From Glutinoglossum americanum (taxonomy: Eukaryota; Ascomycota; Geoglossomycetes; Geoglossales; Geoglossaceae): a stretch of DNA of 64,000 nucleotides. Of this stretch, positions 1-9,714 are shown in pieces (positions within the stretch are counted from its first letter, which is position 1; each line of letters begins with the position of its first letter). Below the pieces are notes generated by a model. It did not search any database and was not told the origin of the DNA. It worked only from the letters and a program-made list of their open reading frames with translations. The stretch lies in assembly GCA_020080175.1 (NCBI GenBank), contig JAGHQL010000023.1:124001-188000 (forward strand). Direction: 5' to 3'. The position numbers and the translations under genes are program-made.

Positions 1-378
1 TGCATAGACTTGGTTAACCAAAGTTGAATCCGGGTCTAGGGTTGGGTGTTATACTATTGAATTATTGCATCGCTGTAGCACATGAATTGGGAAGTGCAAG
101 AAATTTTGATTTTCAGATTCAAGATACGTTGTTCGTTGTGGTGGTTGGAGTTCGACAAATTCTAGAAGCTCTATCGAGCCCGGACAGACGCGCCTACTGG
201 GGCTCCCTAGCGTCAATCATCGCCAACGTACCTTCTCAAAAGCAACTACGGCGCCTAACCTCATCCACAACCAATTCCCCATGTTTGATGCTATATCACC
301 AGTTATCTTTTGATATTGAGTCCTGGAAAGGCTCTTAATTGTCTATAATTTCATCGGAGTCTCGGAGCTAGTGCGTAT
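1..378. other. 5' flank of the Whi2-like gene
   Basis: No gene could be supported here. An open frame of about 100 codons (24-338) resembles no family and lacks an ATG at its start. A short candidate first exon for the downstream gene, 281-301 (ATG plus six codons, followed by GT), could splice to an acceptor at 392-393 in the right phase. It is too short to be proved by eye. Confidence 0.4.
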
Positions 379-2110
379 TTGCCATTCCCAAAGCATCTTT
401 CCAGCAGCCAAGCGCATCGCCATTCATTCACCTTGTCGACCTCACGAGATCCCACAGACGGCCCGTCCGCCTCAGTGGCCTTTTCACATAAGCACTCCGA
501 CTCGCCATCGGCAGGGGACGACAACTCGTTTCACGCTCCACCTCCGCCGCTATCGGAAGCCTCGTCCTCGTCGCTACCCTCACCAAGACCTCCGCCTTTC
601 TCCTCGCTCTACTCTGGAGAGTCTGATCCTTATAGTAATTTCGTTTCTGAGGCCGAGCCGTCGTCTTCTCTCACTAGACCCCTCGCGCCTCCACCATTCT
701 CGTCACCCCCAGCAGTTGTTGCCGAGACCAAGGCTGCGTTACCGCAAGATCACAAGGGAGGTCCATCGAACAAGAGCGCAGACGAGGGAGAGCCACCGCC
801 GCCGTATACAGAAGGGTCTAGTCCTCTAAACTCATTCACATATCTGATGGCTGCTGCAGGTGGGGCGACGAGTATCATCACTCAAGTCCAGCAGGGTGGA
901 CCACCAATCAATACATTAGGAGGTACATCCTACAAGCATAATGGCTTATCATAGGGACGCCTGCGCGGTCCACTAGAGCTCATAGGCAGGAAAAATGGCT
1001 GACGTGAGCGTGCGATAGATGTTGGAGCGGACGAGAACATCACTCTAGACCTTCGGTATGATATCTAATCGGTCTGTCTTTGAGGCGCGTTTTGAGACTA
1101 ACTCACTTATGGCAACTAGAGGTACTCGTTTCACTCTTTCGAGAGATGAGCTATTGACATTACCGGAGTTTGTTCTGCTATCCCTGTTCCCGAATGGGCT
1201 CCTTCCAGACGGACATATGAATTCGTTTCATGAAGGGGACATATACCCTGTAGATGTGAGTATTTTCCTTTTTACAAGGAACACAGCGTGGAACACTGCA
1301 TTGACACCAAGGCAATTAGTATGACCCTGCCAGTTTGCAGTACATGCTAGACTTCTTTCGTAAAGTTGCGCAGACCATCCCTTCTGGTACGCCATCCCCC
1401 ACCACCATGCCAGATTCCGAACCAGCCGACCCAGCCCCTGGCTCCGCTAGGGACATGTTACAAGATCGAGCCGGAATCATTGTGCTGAGGGAAGATCTGG
1501 ACTTTTATGCTATTCCGCCGCGGCCTGAAATCGAGCACCCGGAGATGATAGAGGTTAAAAGAGCAGCTGGGAAAGCTCTGCTGCAACAAGATGGGATTTT
1601 CTCGGGACTACGGAGGAGTGATGAGACTGGGACGACTGAACAGCATCTTATTGAGATGTTGACTGCAGGGTTAGACTCTTGACTATCGAATCCCTAGATC
1701 CCAGTTTCTCTTTTTGCTGACCGTGTCACAAGGGGGTTTAACGTGGATGACTGCTGGGGCCATCGTGCGGGCGAACCAAACAAAGCCGTTGTCTGTAGTC
1801 TGGCGCTTGCGAGGTTACGCACCGACGTCAAGGCCAATGACCTAAATAGTAACGCGGTAGGCATGGCGCAGAAGCTGCTGCTCTTCTGGCGGAAACCAGC
1901 ACGGAGATGCTGGTGGGAAGGAGTGGAGCTTGAGAACGTGGAGGGAGTAGAGGGGAAGCTGAAGGTTTGGATACGAAGAGTTTGGACTCTGGAGATGGTG
2001 AGCTCCCCCGACCTTATCGTATTCTTTTTACGCCGCGGGAAACCTTGGGCTTTGCACGTACGTCTTGCTCACCAGTTTGCGTCCCACAGAGCGTCATTGG
2101 CCTCCGCTAG
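379..2110 (+). CDS. Whi2-like BTB/POZ domain protein, six visible exons
   Basis: Likely homolog of yeast Whi2, the activator of the Psr1/Psr2 phosphatases in general stress response and growth arrest. Visible exons: 379-922, 1019-1055, 1120-1255, 1320-1669, 1733-1997, 2090-2110 (about 450 residues). The first 190 residues are Ser/Pro-rich and probably disordered. A T1/BTB-type domain begins with GTRFTLSRDELLTLPEFV and continues through the exon joins GDIYPVD-YDPASLQYMLDFF. The C-terminal part, with RAGEPNKAVVCSLALARLR and WRKPARRCWWEG, ends at SVIGLR and a stop. All five introns have GT-AG ends, and each join restores frame and conserved sequence. The 5' end is unresolved: the open frame begins after a stop at 346-348 and has no ATG before 379, so a small upstream exon is probable (candidate 281-301). 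Confidence 0.8.
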
Positions 2111-2860
2111 CGACGAGGTACGGATTGGTCTTTGTCTCGTCGAGTGTCTGTTGTTCTTCAGCGGTATGTTCGTAGCATATTTGTCCAAAAAGGGTTGCAC
2201 TTCTTAGGGGACCGGGGCAAGGCTTGAAAAACCTCTCACATCACCCCCCCATGCTGGCCGCAGGCCAAGAGCATCAGTTTCGTCATTATAATCATCACAA
2301 CCGAGCACAAACGGTAATCTTCTTCTTTTCCCTTTTTTTTTTTTTTTGGTGTAGTTATTACATACCGTCCAAATGTTATTAGTATACGCCTACCGAGGGA
2401 GTATCTACGGTTTTTGCTTTCACGGAGGGAAGTCCCTGTGGGAAAACGAGCATACGATTTGAGTGTTTGGAGTAAACAATGCGAAAAATCTGGAAAATCT
2501 GAAGATCCGAAAAAAAAATCCGGGGTCACAATCCAAAGTCTCTCTCAGATCAATCGGTACGGGATGATAAAAGCAAACAGAGGGAGGGGCTATATGAACG
2601 CCCTGGACCGGACACGCACAAACAAAAAAGATACGCCTACATGCTACTCTGCCAACCCGTAAGGGGGGGGGGGGGTGGCTATGCTCCACCAAGCGAAATA
2701 GTTCCGAGCCTTTATCATGGCGGTGAGGTTGACACGATGGCTGTGCGAAAGCTTAAGTGTGGAGTTTTTTGGGGGAGTAATTAAAAATCCCAACCTTTAG
2801 CTTTTTTTTTTTCTTTTTTTTTTTTTTTTTTCTCGAACGGAGAGGAGTACCTAATGATAA

Positions 2861-2880
2861 TTATTATTATTATTATTATT
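2861..2880. repeat. (TTA)n microsatellite
   Basis: Six to seven ATT/TTA units follow a 30-base T-rich run and lead into further AT-rich sequence. Simple repeat in non-coding DNA. Confidence 0.85.
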
Positions 2881-3033
2881 TTTTATTTTTTATTTTTCCT
2901 TCTCCCGACGACGGACGGGAACACCCCCCCATCCTCGGATCGCGGGTTCGAACCAGAATGTAACGTTCCCAGGGAAACAAAAAACAGGTGAGTTTCCTCA
3001 GACGGAGTGGCGAGAAGTAAGATGGGATCCGGC

Positions 3034-3165
3034 TTTTTTTTCTTTTTTTTTTTTTTTTTTGGGATTCGGAGAGCTTTCGATGCTTGCGGGAGGGGGGGAT
3101 TTGTAATCGCGCGACGCGGCGGTTCGCCAGCCAGGCACCAGAAGAAAAAAAAAAAAAAAAAAAAA
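3034..3165. repeat. Poly-T / poly-A inverted pair
   Basis: A run of about 26 T with one C (3034-3060) faces a run of about 21 A (3145-3165) across about 85 bases of GC-richer sequence. A transcript through it could fold into an A-U hairpin. I found no target-site duplication or retroelement remnant, so it may simply be two homopolymers. Confidence 0.6.
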
Positions 3166-3492
3166 GTGTTGCACGCAGAACGCGAACGCAAGCAGAGGAT
3201 GCGAGAAAAAAACCCGCAGGGCCCGCGGACGGCTCTCGCGAAATACCCCTCTAAACGGGTCCGCCGGCTCGTTTGTCTTACTTTGTTTTTATTTTATTTA
3301 TTTTATTTTTTTATTTTTTTTGGGAGAGGGGGAAGCGCGGTGACGTCTCCCTGGGGTCGTAGGGCCGAACGCTCCCCTGCTCAGAACGAAATATTTGGTT
3401 TTTTTTTATTTTTTGCTTTTTCTTTTGGGGAGGAGGGGGTTTGGGGGTTGCGAGGGCGGCCAATCGCTTTTTGGAGCTGGAGCTGGAGCGAG

Positions 3493-3499
3493 TGAGTCA
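3493..3499 (+). promoter_or_regulatory. Gcn4/CpcA-type site TGAGTCA
   Basis: TGAGTCA matches the TGASTCA consensus bound by Gcn4/CpcA bZIP factors. It lies 1.7 kb upstream of the bZIP frame. One 7-mer at this distance may be chance. Confidence 0.4.
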
Positions 3500-4698
3500 C
3501 GGAGGGATGCGGGCGAGGCAGGGCGAGGACGGGGGATTGAGTTTCAAGGCGGGCGCTGGGACTGGGGGAGGAGTGGGTTTTTGGACGTGTTCTCTTAGCG
3601 GTGTTTAAGTTTCGCAGGGGAATCTTTTTTTTTTTTTTTTTTTTGTGGAGAAGGGGGTTTGTTTATTTTTATTTCTTTTTGGGTGGGTTTTGGGTTGGCA
3701 GGTTGTTTATGCAGGCGGAGAAAAGAAGGCTGAGTCGTTGGATTTCTGGTCTGAGGCGCTAGAGGTGGAGAGGGAGATTGACAAGAGACGAGAGGGTCAG
3801 CGATACGGGCAGGGCGCAGCAGCAGCAAATTAAACTGCCGCGAGCGACTGAACACCGTTTCCTCTCCGCTTTTAACCCTCGATACCGAGGCTCCTTCTAT
3901 GGTATGTCAGCATCGGAGGAACTGTCACCCCGCGTACCCTCTCTCCCTCGCTCAGCTTCACCGCTGCGTGGACCAGACGCGCAGAATATAAAGAGGCACG
4001 AATCGAGGTGAGATGAGATCAAGTGCGGGGGCAAGAGCGGTGTGATCTTGTCACTGTGTCCCCTTCGCTTAACTCTGTTGGTCTTTTGCGCCGCCCAGTA
4101 GATTAATGGTTTTATTTTCGGGAAAAGTTGTGGGGGGGATACGCTCCAAGGTCACTCGCTGCGGCCTCAGCGCGGCGTTAACGGAGGAGGGAAGGCGGGC
4201 CCGGGGACCTCAGGTTGTGTCGATTGGAGCCCGGGCATTGGACGGGCTGGAGAAGGGTCGAGAGATCTCGCTTTCGCTTTTGCTTTTTCCGTTGCGTTTC
4301 TCATCTCTCTTCGCCATGCGCGTTGTTATGTAGAGAGTACTCCGTATGTACGAACGATGACTCTTACGGGGTGCAGGAAGAAAAAGAAAAAGAAAAAGAG
4401 AGAGACGGAGAGAGCGCGCGCTGGGGAGCAGATACCGGGTTTCGTGTCGAGGGATGGATTTCGTTTCGCGCGCCTTTGGCTCGACACGGTCGGCGCCATT
4501 GGCCCTGGGCGGTCGCCGGAAAAGGCGTGAGCTCGCCCAGCCTGCTGCAGGCGCAGCACATGATCGGTGCGCTAGTCCCGCACGGTACAGGTCTGCGGGA
4601 GCCGGGTCAAGGCAACAAGTCTGCCTTGAGGACCAGCGTGGACTCTCTCGTCTTCGTACCGTTGTTGTCTCAGCTTCCTCGCTGGCTGTGCAACAGAG

Positions 4699-4741
4699 TA
4701 TAGTGGGTATAGTGGGTTAGTGGTATAGTGGTACAGTGGTA
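4699..4741. repeat. Imperfect 8-9 bp tandem repeat (TATAGTGG units)
   Basis: About five adjacent units of TATAGTGG(G), TTAGTGG and TACAGTGG lie about 95 bases before the TGACTCA box in the upstream region of the bZIP gene. It is not tRNA-like: no matching anticodon or T arm follows. Confidence 0.65.
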
Positions 4742-4831
4742 TCGCACAAATAGCCCGAGCGTCTGGGCTTGAATTGAGGCCTGCGTTTGGCTCTCCTATC
4801 ACCCCCCCGGTCCGGCGCTCCATCGCTGGCT

Positions 4832-4838
4832 TGACTCA
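4832..4838 (+). promoter_or_regulatory. Gcn4/CpcA-type site TGACTCA
   Basis: A perfect TGACTCA box, the preferred Gcn4/CpcA recognition element, lies about 300 bases before the first short upstream ORF of the CpcA-like gene. Autoregulation through such a box is known for Aspergillus cpcA and Neurospora cpc-1. Function here is inferred from site and position. Confidence 0.6.
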
Positions 4839-5131
4839 TACTCATCACTTGCTTTGCCTGGATCCGGTTACCGCCTGTTGTTTCCATCCCCGATAAGCTG
4901 CGCCCTGTTCGGTTCGCTGCGTATTTTCCATCCTGCACACCATCCAATTTCTGCGCGCCGCCTGTCGCCTGAAATTTTTCTATTTCTTCCACCAGCTCCC
5001 CCCGCCCAACGTCTGCCTGGTCTCTTCTTCGTTCCATCACCATATTATCCCTCACTTGAACACGCACCCATCACATCACATCACGCCCTCGCCCGCACCA
5101 CAAAACTATAAAGCAAAGCCGACATCCTTGA

Positions 5132-5152
5132 ATGATCATGGCTGCCCTCTAG
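5132..5152 (+). promoter_or_regulatory. Short upstream ORF (6 codons) in the CpcA leader
   Basis: ATG ATC ATG GCT GCC CTC TAG encodes MIMAAL or, from the better-placed second ATG (A at -3, G at +4), MAAL. It precedes the bZIP frame and is in the same reading frame, which stays open after this stop through 6760. Short leader ORFs that control reinitiation are the hallmark of GCN4, cpc-1 and cpcA messages. Confidence 0.6.
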
Positions 5153-5191
5153 CTCAGTCTTCTTCCCGCAACTTCTTCCGCTGCCACTATT

Positions 5192-6760
5192 TTGTCTTCG
5201 CCCGCAGACAAGATAGCGTCCCACGATCCTACCGCTTTCAACCATTCCACTCAAATTTATACCCACCCTTCAGAGTCTCCTCTCCCAGGACCTCTGAATT
5301 CTCGTCTTGCTTCGCGCAGCGACAGTTCTCGCAACACAGCCACCATTTCACCTTCGGACGCCCTGTCGTTCACCACGGACAACCAACAGTCATGGCTTTC
5401 CCAATCCCCATCGCAGCAGCAGAGGCTCATGCCGGCATCGCAACTACCACCTTCCGTTCAAGACCAGGATTATCCCGCACATTCCCCGCCGACAGACTTT
5501 GTACTGTTTCCCTCGTCGACAGCTCGCCCCGCCAGACATTCCTTGGAGGCCGCAGCTTCGGTGACGGCGAATCGCACCGCCCCTAATCAAGCTTACCCGC
5601 AGACCTCTCCAGGTCAAGGTCAAAATCGACGAAACTCTACTCAGTTTACTTCTGTGCCTTCACCGGTGCAGAACCCGAGAGTGACGAAGATCATCCACAG
5701 TACCGGGCACAACACAACGTCTACGTCTTTTACGAATCGGTTTAGTCTTCCTGGTGCGCAGAAGCCTCAGTTTTACGCTTCTTCCGCACCATCTTCGTCG
5801 CCTGCTCTCTTTCAGCAACAGCAACAGCAACAGTCTTCTCCTCGTCCACAAGTTCCACTCTTCCACAGTAACAGCACGGGAAACGTGCATCAGCAGAATC
5901 TTCCACGATCAAGAAATATGTCAATGTCGAACATGCCTCAAGGTACTTTGAACCAACCCTGCTACACGACAGCCGAGTCGCTGTCGACTTTCGATGACAC
6001 GCAGCTAAACGATCTTCACGATACAGAAATGGCTCCTCTATTCGATCTGACGTCGGGTGATTTCGATCACGACTACGCGCAGGACGTGGCGCTATTCGGG
6101 TCCGCCAACTTCTCGTCTCCAAACTTCACGAGTGACCCGAACGCCTCGTCGATGTCGATGAACCAGGGAACCGTCTCGCCAAAGGACCTCATTCGGGACC
6201 CCATCGCATCTGCGCCTGCTTCGACGGCATTCACCAACTTGACTTCGCCTTCAATCTTTGACTCTCCAGACATTCACGACAGCTATGAGACCTCACCTTG
6301 GGTCAACGGCGCTGACGTGGATCTGGATGGCGGCGGTCCCTGGTTCTCTCTATTTCCCGATCAAGTCGGCGTCAATGGTGAAAGCAGCGAGGATTCGCCT
6401 CCGCATCAAACTGAAGATATTGTCAATGATGCTCTGACGTCCTCTGCCGGCCCGGCATCCCACGGCCGTCGACGGTCATCACCGGGGCAGTCTCCGGGCC
6501 TCCGCAGCGCCTCCGGCAAGCACTCATCCATCTCCGGGGTGAGCTCTCGCAAGAGAGACAAGCCGCTGCCACCGATCGTCGTTGAGGACCCACATGATAC
6601 CGTAGCCATGAAGCGTGCCCGGAATACCTTGGCGGCGCGTAAGAGTCGAGCGAAGAAGGTTGAGAGATTCGAGGAACTAGAGAAGACGATCGAGGATCTG
6701 AAGGGAGAAGTGGAACACTGGAAGGGCATCGCTCTGAGCAGGAGCGGTGGACAGGTCTGA
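5192..6760 (+). CDS. cpcA: bZIP activator of amino-acid starvation response, CPC1/CpcA/Gcn4 family
   Basis: Transcription factor of general (cross-pathway) amino-acid control; it should bind TGASTCA as a dimer in the nucleus. The last 60 codons carry IVVEDPHDTVAMKRARNT followed by LAARKSRAKKVERFEELEKT and a short leucine-zipper-like coil, very close to Neurospora CPC1 as I recall it. The N-terminal part is Ser/Pro/Gln-rich with acidic-aromatic stretches typical of activation regions (LFDLTSGDFDHDY, WFSLFPD). The frame is open from 5153, but the first in-frame ATG is 5429-5431 (443 residues) in weak context. The next cluster, at codons 243, 245 and 248 counted from 5192, would give about 280 residues, the length of Aspergillus and Neurospora orthologs. 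The 5192 boundary is therefore the open frame, not a proven start. Gcn4-type boxes upstream suggest autoregulation. Confidence 0.85.
   Translation: MSSPADKIASHDPTAFNHSTQIYTHPSESPLPGPLNSRLASRSDSSRNTATISPSDALSFTTDNQQSWLSQSPSQQQRLMPASQLPPSVQDQDYPAHSPPTDFVLFPSSTARPARHSLEAAASVTANRTAPNQAYPQTSPGQGQNRRNSTQFTSVPSPVQNPRVTKIIHSTGHNTTSTSFTNRFSLPGAQKPQFYASSAPSSSPALFQQQQQQQSSPRPQVPLFHSNSTGNVHQQNLPRSRNMSMSNMPQGTLNQPCYTTAESLSTFDDTQLNDLHDTEMAPLFDLTSGDFDHDYAQDVALFGSANFSSPNFTSDPNASSMSMNQGTVSPKDLIRDPIASAPASTAFTNLTSPSIFDSPDIHDSYETSPWVNGADVDLDGGGPWFSLFPDQVGVNGESSEDSPPHQTEDIVNDALTSSAGPASHGRRRSSPGQSPGLRSASGKHSSISGVSSRKRDKPLPPIVVEDPHDTVAMKRARNTLAARKSRAKKVERFEELEKTIEDLKGEVEHWKGIALSRSGGQV
5392..5586 (+). promoter_or_regulatory. 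Candidate second upstream ORF overlapping the bZIP frame
   Basis: This ATG is in good context (G at -3, G at +4) and opens a 64-codon frame in another phase. It runs across the first in-frame ATG (5429) of the bZIP frame. If 5429 were the start, this would be an ATF4-like layout: a short uORF, then a long out-of-frame uORF overlapping the main start. If translation starts elsewhere it is only a shadow frame. Confidence 0.4.
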
Positions 6761-7847
6761 ACAATCGATGGTTATCCCTTGCGATGGGGATTGGGGATTA
6801 GGTCTTGATTGATTTGATCCTAGGGGAGGTCGAGAGTTGGCTTTTTTTTTTTTCTTTTTCACCTGCGGCGCACGGTGAAGAGACTAAACTGCTCTCGATC
6901 GGGGAATTTGAGGTTTTAAAAAAAAAAGCACCTTCCTTTCCTATTGTATTGTTTCACGCTGTGTACTTTGGTCGTTCCGTGAGTCAGCATGTTGTACTTT
7001 TTTACTCCATCGTTGTCGTCGCAGAGCGATCTTATGGTTTTTTTTTTTGGTCTGTAATACCTTCGGGAGGGGCCTTTTTTTTTTTTTAAAGCCTTAGGAG
7101 GGCGATTTCTTTTCTCTTTTCTTTTGATTATGATTGATGATTGCAGCAGGCCGCTCTGACGTCTCCTATTCATTGGGATTGACTCGCCGGATCCTTTATC
7201 ATATTTTTTATTTTTATTTCATCTTCTACCGCACTAGTTAGGCCCATATCGTGCCGCCCTGCTGTTTTAAGCTGGGGTCGGCTTTGACTTTTTAACACTT
7301 TAAAAAATCCAAAAAAAAAATACTGTCGTTTTTGAAATTGATTGAAAATTGCCCATATGTGAATGTGCCCCTTTTGAGTGATGATGAGTACTAAAGAGCC
7401 CCCAAGTTGTACACTCCGGTGAGACCCCCCCCCCTCTCCCTTCCAGCCGCCTAAGCCCTAATCCCTACGCACCACTCGGCGGACGTATCCTCCCCGCTAT
7501 CGTTAGCATATAGACAGACGATAACAAAACCGTATCAACCCTCCCCCTAAAGAAGCAAAGACAAGAGGCCGGGAGAACCCACTCCCTTTTCGCGTTTCAA
7601 GGAAGGGGGGGGGTGTTTTTTTTTATCGTTTTCGTTTCACGGTCAGGGTTGGGGGTTTTGTATAGAGGGGTGTGAAATAGGAATATATATGTACGTACGT
7701 ACATACGAGGGAGGGAGAGAGAGAAGGTATATATATATCTAGGTCTATTTCCCAACGCGTGTGTGTGTATGTAAAAAAAAAAAATAATAATAATACTGGC
7801 GTATCAAAGTCCTCAACGGCGGCTTGTTCGTTCGTTCGTTCTTCCGT
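6761..7847. other. Intergenic, AT and homopolymer rich
   Basis: Convergent 3' region between the bZIP gene and the hydrolase. It holds T runs, a GTAC tandem (7691-7702), a TTCG tetranucleotide tract near 7825 and a TGAGTCA box at 6980-6986. No gene is supported. Confidence 0.6.
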
Positions 7848-9714
7848 TCATAGTTTCCCTCCCTTTCTCGCATCCCCGCGCTTGCTCGCCTCGTGCTCTA
7901 GCATCTCCTCCAGGGAAGACTCGAGTTTCTCGTCTGAACGCGTCTTGACTCTCTCCTCCTCCGCCGTGCCTCCAATATCCGTAGGGATGCCCACCCAGCC
8001 CTCCACGGCGCCACGCTCGAAGATCTTTCGATCCTGATCCGCATTCGTAGGAGCCACGGAGCTGCCATCGTCGTCGATGGCGTCTCCAGATTCTTCCATC
8101 TCTTCTTTGGACGTCGGCGCGACCTCCACGCCGTTTTCCCTGAGAAACTGGAGGGTGGCTCGGACGTTGAGGAGGAGTGTTCGCCTTGGGTTTTCGGCGC
8201 GGAATACCTTTTTGGTTACCCATGGGAAGAGGATGCCGAAGTCGGACTGGGAGAGGTGCGCCGAGGCGGCGGGGTAGAAGAAGCGTGGGCCAGGCTTCTC
8301 GTCGCCGTCGTCGTAGTGGCTTTTGGCGTAGTTATCCGAGGACGGGTGCGCGGATAGAACCCGCTTCGTGTTCTTAAGGTTCCCTCGCCATTTGAAGAAT
8401 GCTTCACTCAGGACTGCCAGGAGAGCCGTGCCGCCGGGTCCGGAGGCGGAGTAGCACGGGAGTGGCTTCCCCCAGAGCCAGCGGGTGCGCTGCCCACGGA
8501 GGGGGAGACACCAGAGGTCGAGGAGTGAGATGGTTGATTGGGGGGTTATTTGGCGGACGATGTTGGAGTCTGGTGAAGGGGTGAATAGGGGTTTGTAGTC
8601 TGCGAGGAAGGGTTCTGTTTCTTCCGCTGCCGCCGGCTGGACGTTGGGGGGACGGTAGAAGACTGATTTGACGAATTGAACGACGGTGGCGGCGCCGAAG
8701 CTGTGGCCCATCCAACTGATACTTCCAGGCCGGTGGACGTCCAGCTGGTTCTCAAACATGGCAAGGATGCTGTCGTGGCTATTTCCGGGTTCTACCCCCA
8801 CCGCGTTTGCTTGGTTGCTGACGCTGGGGTTGTCGCTCGGATCTGATGTGGCTTCGGGATGGCTTACGCTGGCGTGTCCATTCCGCGGCACCTGCGCGGT
8901 CAGCGAGCCTACATCCTCGCCTCGGTCGATCTTCAATAACGCTTCGTGGAGGAGCTCAAGTTCCCACAACCGGGTTTCCAACTGCTCGTTGCGCCCGTCC
9001 TCCACTTCCGGTGACTGTTCGTGCGCAAACGCTCTATATTCCACCGCCCTCTTCGCGCCGGGCCCCTCCGCCGTCGCCGTGTTTGTATCCCGGATGTAAG
9101 CAACGGGAGCCGACCCGTCTCGGTGCGAGGGTGCCACGACAACCATTCCATGACTAGCTAGCGATCCCAAGAGATGCGAGTAGGTATTGTGGGACCCCCC
9201 CAGCCCATGACTGAAGACCAACACCGGCCACCTCCTACTCTGCGTCGCTGGCGGCAGCAAAGGCGCGTTTCGCCGGACGGGTATCGTGATGTAGTACAGC
9301 AGCCGCGGGAAATACCTATCAACCACATCCGAAGCCACAGCCACCCCAGCGTCAGCCCAAAAAGCCACCCCCAATCGCCGACAGCCGACGGGATAACGAA
9401 GGAAAAAAAAACACTCACGAAAAAACCTCTGCGAATGCTGATCTCACGCCCATGAAGCGTGCATAAGCACCCAGATACTCCCGCTGCGGAGTAGGAATCC
9501 ACCGCACCGGCCTCGCCCCCGCCTCGGCCTCACGGCATGGATAGAACACACGAAAATGGACGGTTGTGACGCCCTCTGCCGCTGCCGGCGGTACTGGTGA
9601 TGGTGGAGAGAGCAAAGCCGCGGGAATCTCGACCTCGCACGTGCCGACGGGATGAGGGCCGGCGTAGGCAGGGAAGTAGGGCGTGGGGTTCAGGGCAGAC
9701 AGGAGGGACGCCAT
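7848..9714 (-). CDS. Platelet-activating factor acetylhydrolase-like alpha/beta hydrolase
   Basis: Serine hydrolase of the PAF acetylhydrolase/lipase-like family, expected to cleave short acyl chains from phospholipids. Exons (minus strand): 9714-9419 and 9315-7848, joined across a 103-base GT-AG intron to give 587 residues. The join reads EVFSYFPRLLYYITIP. Visible family marks are PVLVFSHGLGGSHNTYSHLL (oxyanion region) and the nucleophile elbow GHSFGAAT near residue 304. A HRDG segment follows the first strand-turn. An insertion between these blocks is Gln/Asn/Ser-rich. No signal peptide is visible. The start ATG is abutted by a 27-base GA tract. The exact substrate is not predictable. Confidence 0.85.

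Larger units (their letters stand above)
2111..5131. other. 3.0-kb non-coding region rich in homopolymers
   Basis: No coding sequence is convincing here. The stretch holds long T or A runs (2802-2831, 3034-3060, 3145-3165, 3625-3644), a (TTA)n tract at 2861-2880, G runs and purine tracts (4378-4420). The only long open frames are translations of these runs. The right part (about 3.5-5.1 kb) is presumably the promoter and leader of the bZIP gene and contains two Gcn4-type boxes, listed separately. Confidence 0.6.

Noticed and set aside
2940-2965. GGTTCGAACC, resembling a tRNA B box
   Set aside because: The T-stem flanks do not pair on either strand and no A box or acceptor stem could be placed at tRNA spacing.
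3007-3495. A 162-codon frame and its antisense partners in the homopolymer region
   Set aside because: It translates T and A runs into poly-Phe and poly-Lys and has no family feature; frames on both strands are equally open.
4699-4760. GTGGTATAGTGGT-like text resembling a tRNA D arm
   Set aside because: It is a small tandem repeat; no anticodon or T arm follows at the right distance.
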